Assembly (NCBI GenBank): GCA_002685965.1
Contig: NYZE01000040.1
Span: 1 to 38,907, forward strand
Direction: 5' to 3'
DNA: 38,907 nucleotides
Origin: Planctomycetota bacterium
GTDB taxonomy: Bacteria > Planctomycetota > UBA1135 > GCA-002748355
Under the pieces are notes generated by a model that was given only the letters and a program-made list of their open reading frames with translations, was not told the DNA's origin and made no database searches. Shown here in pieces: positions 36,029-38,907 of the stretch (positions within the stretch are counted from its first letter, which is position 1; each line of letters starts with the position of its first letter). A program made the position numbers and the translations under genes.

Positions 36029-37651
36029 ATGGAACGCTGTCTCGCCCTGCAGGAGGCCATGCGCCAGGAGCTCGCGCGGAGCATGAAGGGCCTGCAGCTG
36101 CCCAACGAGCCACCGCCGTTCTTCGGGTCCTACCTCATGCACGCCGCGGATGGGCTCAATGTCTGGGGCCGTTACGGCACGGTGTTCCACTCGGAGCCAT
36201 TTCACGACACGGATCTGTACGCCGAGTTCCGCGTCGGCGACTACGACTACGACCAGACGATCGACGGCGGCATCACATCCGAGTTGCACACGCGTGACTC
36301 CTACAACTGGATCCAGGGGCCAGAGGAGCTCACGCCTGCCGCCGTGCGCTACGCGTTGTGGAAGCTGTCGCAGCTCAAGTACGAAGAAGCGCTGCAGGAC
36401 TACTACGACAAACGCAAGGTGTTGATCGAGCAGCACCTCGCGCACAGCGGCAACGACTTCAGCCGCGAGAAGCGCCTCGTGCATAACGAGGAGATCGTGC
36501 AGGCACGCTTCCCGAAGAAGCGCTGGGAGGACTTCGTGCGGGAAACCTCCGAGGTGTTCCGCGACCACCGCAGCCTGCTCGATCCCTTCGTGCGCCTGCG
36601 CGGCGAGAACCGAGTGCGCGTTTTCGTCAACTCCGAGGGGACGCGCTTCATCTGTCAGGAGCAGTACTACGAGGTCATCCTCAAGGCTTGGTACTTGACC
36701 CAGGACGGGTCCTACCTGACGTCGACGCGCCTGTTCTATGGCCGCAGCCGGGGCGAGCTGCCTTCGCGCGAGGAAGTGCGCGAAGCAGTCGACGACTTGG
36801 CGCGCGACATCTCGGAACTGGCCCGTGCCGAACCCGGCGAACCCTACGCCGGGCCAGCGCTCTTGTCGGGCCTGGCCAGCGGGTTGATCTTCCACGAGGC
36901 CATCGGCCACCGCCTCGAGGCCGAACGGCTCGCGTCACGCCTCGAGGGACACACCTTCGCCAACAAGGTCGGGCAGCGCATCCTGCCGACCGGGATTGAT
37001 GTCTTCGATGACCCGACGCTGAGTAAGTGGCAGGGCCAGGGGCTTTACGGCCACTATGCCATCGACGACGAGGGCGTAGTGGCTCGCCCGGTGCAACTGG
37101 TCGAGGACGGTGTCCTGAAGACGTTCCTGGCGAGTCGACAGATCACGGCGGCGGGGGTTGGAGCTTCCAATGGCCACGGGCGCCACGAACGATTCCAGGA
37201 CCCGATGGCACGGATGGCCAACCTCGTTGTGAAGTGCCGCAACGGGCACTCCTGGGACGAGTTGCAAGAGATGTTGCTCGAGCAGTTGTCCGCCAGCGGG
37301 CTCGAGCAAGGCATCCTCGTGCGTGGAGTGTCCGGCGGCGAGACAAGGACCGACCGCTACGAGTTCCAGGCCTTCAAGGGCGAGCCGACCGAGGTGTTCA
37401 CGGTGAGCGCCAAGACCGGCAAGAGCAAGAGGATCCGCGGCGTGTCGTTCATCGGGACGCCGCTGGCCGCAACCCAGAGTATTCTGGCAGTCGGGCGAGA
37501 GTCCGAAGTGGACAACAGTTACTGCTTCGCCGAGAGCGGCAGCGTACCGGTGTCGACGATCGCGCCGCCGATGTTGGTCGAAAAGCTGGAGTTGCAACGG
37601 GCGAAGTCGAACCTGTACAGGCGACCGGTGTTGCGCATGCCACGGGTGTAG
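36029..37651 (+). CDS. TldD/PmbA-family metallopeptidase-related protein
   Basis: SGLIFHEAIGHRLEAERL (HExxxH of the TldD family); GLYGHYAIDDEGVVARPVQLVEDGVLKTFLASRQ; C-terminal NSYCFAESGSVPVST. Start chosen at MERCLALQ in the 35972 ORF. Confidence 0.85.
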   Translation: MERCLALQEAMRQELARSMKGLQLPNEPPPFFGSYLMHAADGLNVWGRYGTVFHSEPFHDTDLYAEFRVGDYDYDQTIDGGITSELHTRDSYNWIQGPEELTPAAVRYALWKLSQLKYEEALQDYYDKRKVLIEQHLAHSGNDFSREKRLVHNEEIVQARFPKKRWEDFVRETSEVFRDHRSLLDPFVRLRGENRVRVFVNSEGTRFICQEQYYEVILKAWYLTQDGSYLTSTRLFYGRSRGELPSREEVREAVDDLARDISELARAEPGEPYAGPALLSGLASGLIFHEAIGHRLEAERLASRLEGHTFANKVGQRILPTGIDVFDDPTLSKWQGQGLYGHYAIDDEGVVARPVQLVEDGVLKTFLASRQITAAGVGASNGHGRHERFQDPMARMANLVVKCRNGHSWDELQEMLLEQLSASGLEQGILVRGVSGGETRTDRYEFQAFKGEPTEVFTVSAKTGKSKRIRGVSFIGTPLAATQSILAVGRESEVDNSYCFAESGSVPVSTIAPPMLVEKLELQRAKSNLYRRPVLRMPRV

Positions 37652-37707
37652 CAGGGACGGCGCCCGGCATGCCGAGTTGCTTCGACCTAGCTGACGGGCA
37701 CGCCGCC

Positions 37708-38907
37708 CTATTTCTTCGCCTTGCCGTGCTTCTCGCCCCTGGGCAACAACGCCGTCTCCCAGGCCCCGCGGCCCTGGGTCGCGATGACGATCCTCCTGCG
37801 TGCCACGTCCATGCGCAGATCCACCACCGCAACGTGCGGCACCCCTTGTCCGTAGATCTCCCAGTGCCCGCCGTGATCCACGGACCGCCAAACACCCTGG
37901 TCGGTCCCGGCGAACAGCACCGGCGGCACGCCCTGGGTCGCGTCAACCCCAATCGAGTGCACCGGAACATCCGGCAAGTCGCCATCTAGCGCAGTCCATG
38001 TTCGCCCGGCGTCGCTGGAGTACAAGACCTGGTCGACCCCGAACCACGCAACCGCCAGATAGACCTTCTTGGGGTCGGTCGGATGCACGGCGAAGGGTCG
38101 CGTCGTGCGATACCACCCCGGCACCCCCGTCCGGCGCAGGTTCCAAGCGCCGCCACCGTTCTCGGTCACCTGCACGCGGCCGTCGTTGGTCTTCACGTAG
38201 ATGTAGTTGCCATCCGATGGCGCGATCTCAATGCCGTGGATCGCGGCCGGCGTGCCACGCGTGAGATCACCCGAAATCGAGGCCCAGGACGAACCGTTGT
38301 TCGTCGACAGGAAGACGCGTTCGGTCCCATAGACCATGCGAGTGCCGTTCCTCTTGTCGATGTCGAACGGCGGCAGGAAGCAGTTGCGACCCGAGATCCC
38401 GCTCGAGCTACGACGGAAGCTGCCGTTGTTGACTGACCGGTACAAGTTTCCGGTGCCTTGAGACTCGCAGAATGCATACACCCCGGTCGGATCGATCCCA
38501 GTGCAGCCGCCATCACCACCGCTCACACTCGTCCAAGCGGTGCTGCTTGTACGCCGACACGTGCCGTTGTCCTGAAACCCGCCGTACATAAGCGTCGCAT
38601 TCGTCGGATGTAGGCTCAACCCGGCATAGAACTGGATCATGCCCAGGTTCTGGTTCAGCGCCGTCCAGCTGTCGCCGTTGTTCCCCGAACGATGCAGGCC
38701 ACCGTCGTTGCCGCACAGCAGCCGGCCGGACGCGTCCCATTCCAGCGCATGCAGGTCGACGTGCGGCGGCGTCCGTGTTGAGAAGCTCGAACCGCCATTC
38801 GTCGAACGGCGCAGACTGAAACCACCGAGAAATGTGATGTCCGGGTTGCTGGGGTGCACCACGGCAACAGACAGATACCAGCCGTAGCTCGCCTGGAAAT
38901 TGCCCGC
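37708..38907 (-). CDS. BNR/sortilin-like beta-propeller (photosynthesis-system-II-like/exo-alpha-sialidase-like) repeat protein, N-terminus outside window
   Basis: Repeated S(T/S)NGGSSF, SGNNGDSWTAL, STNNGSSWASI, SSDAGRTWTAL, SVDHGGHWEIY; frame remains open through 38907 (AGNFQASYGWYLSVAVVHPSNPDITFLGG). Confidence 0.8.
   Translation of the reverse strand, partial: AGNFQASYGWYLSVAVVHPSNPDITFLGGFSLRRSTNGGSSFSTRTPPHVDLHALEWDASGRLLCGNDGGLHRSGNNGDSWTALNQNLGMIQFYAGLSLHPTNATLMYGGFQDNGTCRRTSSTAWTSVSGGDGGCTGIDPTGVYAFCESQGTGNLYRSVNNGSFRRSSSGISGRNCFLPPFDIDKRNGTRMVYGTERVFLSTNNGSSWASISGDLTRGTPAAIHGIEIAPSDGNYIYVKTNDGRVQVTENGGGAWNLRRTGVPGWYRTTRPFAVHPTDPKKVYLAVAWFGVDQVLYSSDAGRTWTALDGDLPDVPVHSIGVDATQGVPPVLFAGTDQGVWRSVDHGGHWEIYGQGVPHVAVVDLRMDVARRRIVIATQGRGAWETALLPRGEKHGKAKK

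Noticed and set aside
1-38907. CRISPR array, tRNA/rRNA genes, insertion sequences, prophage
   Set aside because: No regularly spaced direct repeats, no tRNA T-arm-like motif outside CDS, no transposase/integrase or phage structural proteins recognised.

Overview
A gene-dense, high-GC bacterial window. The taxon is inferred, not proven: PVC-type cytochrome/dehydrogenase fusion, FHA-kinase and DUF1080 architecture suggest a Planctomycetes-like chromosome. Contents, left to right: a truncated LamG secreted protein; a Gfo/Idh/MocA oxidoreductase divergent from a giant (1752 aa) FG-GAP / PVC dehydrogenase / HEAT / haem c / DUF1080 protein; a secreted protein sharing a C-terminal 'GAPG' module with the LamG protein; a thioredoxin-fold gene that the ORF track splits at an in-frame TGA, followed by a perfect 7-bp bSECIS-like hairpin (predicted selenoprotein); pgk and gap; a tilS-yggS-FHA/Ser-Thr kinase-PNP-purN run; a B12-dependent ribonucleotide reductase (nrdJ) interrupted by a 291-aa intein directly before the catalytic cysteine, with an NrdR-box-like promoter and a structured leader; a ~10 kb glycan operon (five GT2, one GT4, two PIG-L deacetylases, Wzt/Wzm-type ABC exporter); two lipoproteins; a gluzincin-type metallopeptidase; a TldD-like peptidase; and a truncated BNR-repeat protein. 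No tRNA, rRNA, CRISPR array or transposon was recognised. The strongest non-routine observation is the unannotated selenoprotein. All family assignments come from motif reading only; no searches were run.
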